Shown here: positions 4,916-5,967 of the stretch, piece after piece
Position numbering within the stretch: the first letter of the stretch is position 1
Layout of the letters: each line of letters starts with the position of its first letter
Assembly: GCA_016190785.1 (NCBI GenBank)
Contig: JACPPX010000065.1
Coordinates: forward strand, 1 to 5,967
Length of the DNA stretch: 5,967 nt
DNA from: Chloroflexota bacterium
Lineage (GTDB): Bacteria > Chloroflexota > Anaerolineae > UBA7937 > JACPPX01
Direction of reading: 5' to 3'
Translations under genes and position numbers: made by a program
The notes under the pieces: generated by a model
What the model was told of the DNA's origin: nothing
Seen by the model: the letters and a program-made list of their open reading frames with translations, nothing else
Databases searched by the model: none

Positions 4916-5967
4916 ATGGCTGAAGATTTCCCCTGGGACAAATTATTGTCCCTCGCCGCCCGCCAGGGTGCGGCGGCGGTTCTCGAAGAAGGACTCGCCT
5001 TTTTGCTCGAGAGTATCGGTGGGTCGGCGGGGGCAGTTTATATCCATGGCTCGCTTCCCCAAAGAGTCACCCGCGGCCGCATTCCTCCTCCTTTGCGGGA
5101 AGCCCTGAAAAAAGGTGAGCCCTCGCCTGCGGCCTTTCCCGCAAAAGACAATATTTTGATTTTGCCGGTGCGAGTTGGGCAAAGGGACTTGGGTTGGGTG
5201 GCCTTAGTGCGGGCAGCGGGGAGAAGGCTTGCTCGCCCCCAGACCCTTTTCCTTTCCCGCTGGGCACAAGGCATGGGCTACCTGGCTTGGTTATCAACAG
5301 AAGTAAAAATTCTTCAGGAGCAGCGCCAGCAGTTGACCGCAAAATTGCGTGAAGAGCAGGCCCGCATCATCCGTACCCAGGAGGATGTCCGCCGCGAATT
5401 GGCCCGAGATCTTCATGATGGCACAGTGCAGCGGCTGAGCACTATCGCCATGGGCCTGGAGTATGTCCGCAACCTCTTCCAGGCCCGCCCGGAATTGGTA
5501 CCCGATGAATTAGAATCCCTGCGCACTCTGGCCCTCAAGGCCTCACAAGAGGCCCGTCTATTGCTTTTCGAACTCCGTCCCTTGATACTGGAAAGCGAGG
5601 GTCTGGCCGCCGCCCTGCGCGCCTATGCCGAGCAGATTCCAGCAGAAGGGGTCGCAATTCATCTTGAATTGAGCGACTTTTCCCGCCGCCTCGGTTTCGC
5701 GAAAGAAGAAGCAATCTTCGATATTTTGCAAGAGGCGGTAACCAATGCCCGCAAGCATGCCCAGGCGGAAAATATCCACCTCCGCTTACAGGGTGAGAAA
5801 GGCTATCTGGTTTGTTTTGTGGAGGATGATGGCCGGGGTTTCAAAGTTACCCAAGCCGAGAAGGCTTCCGAGCGGCGGATGCACTTCGGACTTTTAAATA
5901 TGCGAGAGCGAGCGGAGATGATAAAGGCCTCCCTCGCCGTGGAGTCCGCCCCGGGCAAGGGCACGAA
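4916..5967 (+). CDS. Soluble sensor histidine kinase, GAF-HisKA_3-HATPase_c (NarL/LiaS/DegS class), 3' end outside window
   Basis: The frame runs without a stop from ATG 4916 to the window end (350 codons). Residues 1-125 look like a GAF sensory domain (LESIGGSAGAVYI, then ILPVRVGQRDLGWVALVRA). Residues 127-160 are a charged, glutamine-rich helix suited to a coiled coil. The HisKA_3 H-box is RRELARDLHDGTVQRLS (159-175) with phospho-acceptor H167. The HATPase_c domain shows the N-box LQEAVTNARKHA (271-282), the G1 box VEDDGRGF (302-309) and the G2 box HFGLLNMRERAEMI (323-336). It should autophosphorylate and pass phosphate to a NarL/LuxR-type response regulator, usually encoded next door and perhaps just beyond the window. 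No membrane segment is seen, so it probably senses a cytoplasmic signal. Only a few residues should be missing. An in-frame ATG at 4907 exists but overlaps the -10 element, so 4916 is preferred. Confidence 0.9.
   Translation, partial: MAEDFPWDKLLSLAARQGAAAVLEEGLAFLLESIGGSAGAVYIHGSLPQRVTRGRIPPPLREALKKGEPSPAAFPAKDNILILPVRVGQRDLGWVALVRAAGRRLARPQTLFLSRWAQGMGYLAWLSTEVKILQEQRQQLTAKLREEQARIIRTQEDVRRELARDLHDGTVQRLSTIAMGLEYVRNLFQARPELVPDELESLRTLALKASQEARLLLFELRPLILESEGLAAALRAYAEQIPAEGVAIHLELSDFSRRLGFAKEEAIFDILQEAVTNARKHAQAENIHLRLQGEKGYLVCFVEDDGRGFKVTQAEKASERRMHFGLLNMRERAEMIKASLAVESAPGKGT

Noticed and set aside
4943..5342. Several - strand open frames of 78-91 codons
   Set aside because: They lie opposite the GAF and coiled-coil part of the histidine kinase, are low in complexity and overlap each other; the + frame with H, N, G1 and G2 boxes is the real gene.
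1..5967. CRISPR array, toxin-antitoxin pair, phage or transposon genes, riboswitch, tRNA
   Set aside because: I found no regular spaced repeats, transposase or integrase motifs, terminal inverted repeats, tRNA-like cloverleaf or known riboswitch core.

Overview
The window is a compact bacterial chromosomal stretch with short gaps, convergent and divergent gene pairs, and no rRNA, tRNA, CRISPR or transposase. Most genes are moderately GC-rich (58-68% in 60-base lines I counted by hand). The organism is probably a Gram-positive, possibly thermophilic or anaerobic lineage: Bacillota of the Moorella/Desulfotomaculum kind, or Chloroflexota. This rests only on the tandem deoxynucleoside kinases, the DUF362 and PHP genes and the soluble NarL-type kinase, so it is a low-confidence inference.

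Left block, + strand (1-1878): the C-terminal half of a GT4 glycosyltransferase, overlapping by 7 nt a deoxyguanosine-kinase-like gene, followed after 16 nt by a paralogous deoxyadenosine/deoxycytidine-kinase-like gene. Each kinase keeps its P-loop and LID arginines, but they differ at the DR(S) position (SDY in the first, DRC in the second). That is the pattern of the dGK/dAK (or Dgk/Dck) pairs of Lactobacillus and Bacillus, so the two probably supply deoxynucleoside salvage and may form a heterodimer.

Middle block, - strand (4797 down to 1923): a DUF362 protein, a PHP-domain metal-dependent phosphoesterase, and an atypical SDR (NAD(P)H-binding) protein. The PHP stop and SDR start share one base (TAATG). 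The transcript appears to start at a good sigma-A-type promoter at 4862-4867/4839-4844. It appears to end at a strong intrinsic terminator at 1837-1870, which lies inside the 3' end of the convergent kinase gene. The SDR gene and the last codons of the PHP gene are clearly poorer in GC than the surroundings, which suggests acquired DNA.

Right block, + strand (4916 to window end): a soluble GAF-HisKA_3-HATPase_c sensor histidine kinase of the NarL/LiaS/DegS class, cut off by the window end. It has an extended -10 element (TGCTATAAT) so close to its ATG that the mRNA is probably leaderless. The 118-bp space between this gene and the DUF362 gene holds two back-to-back promoters and a small cluster of TTGAA repeats.

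I found no clear unknown multi-gene system. The most noteworthy points are the coding-embedded terminator, the leaderless histidine kinase, the low-GC segment and the DUF362-PHP-SDR cluster.
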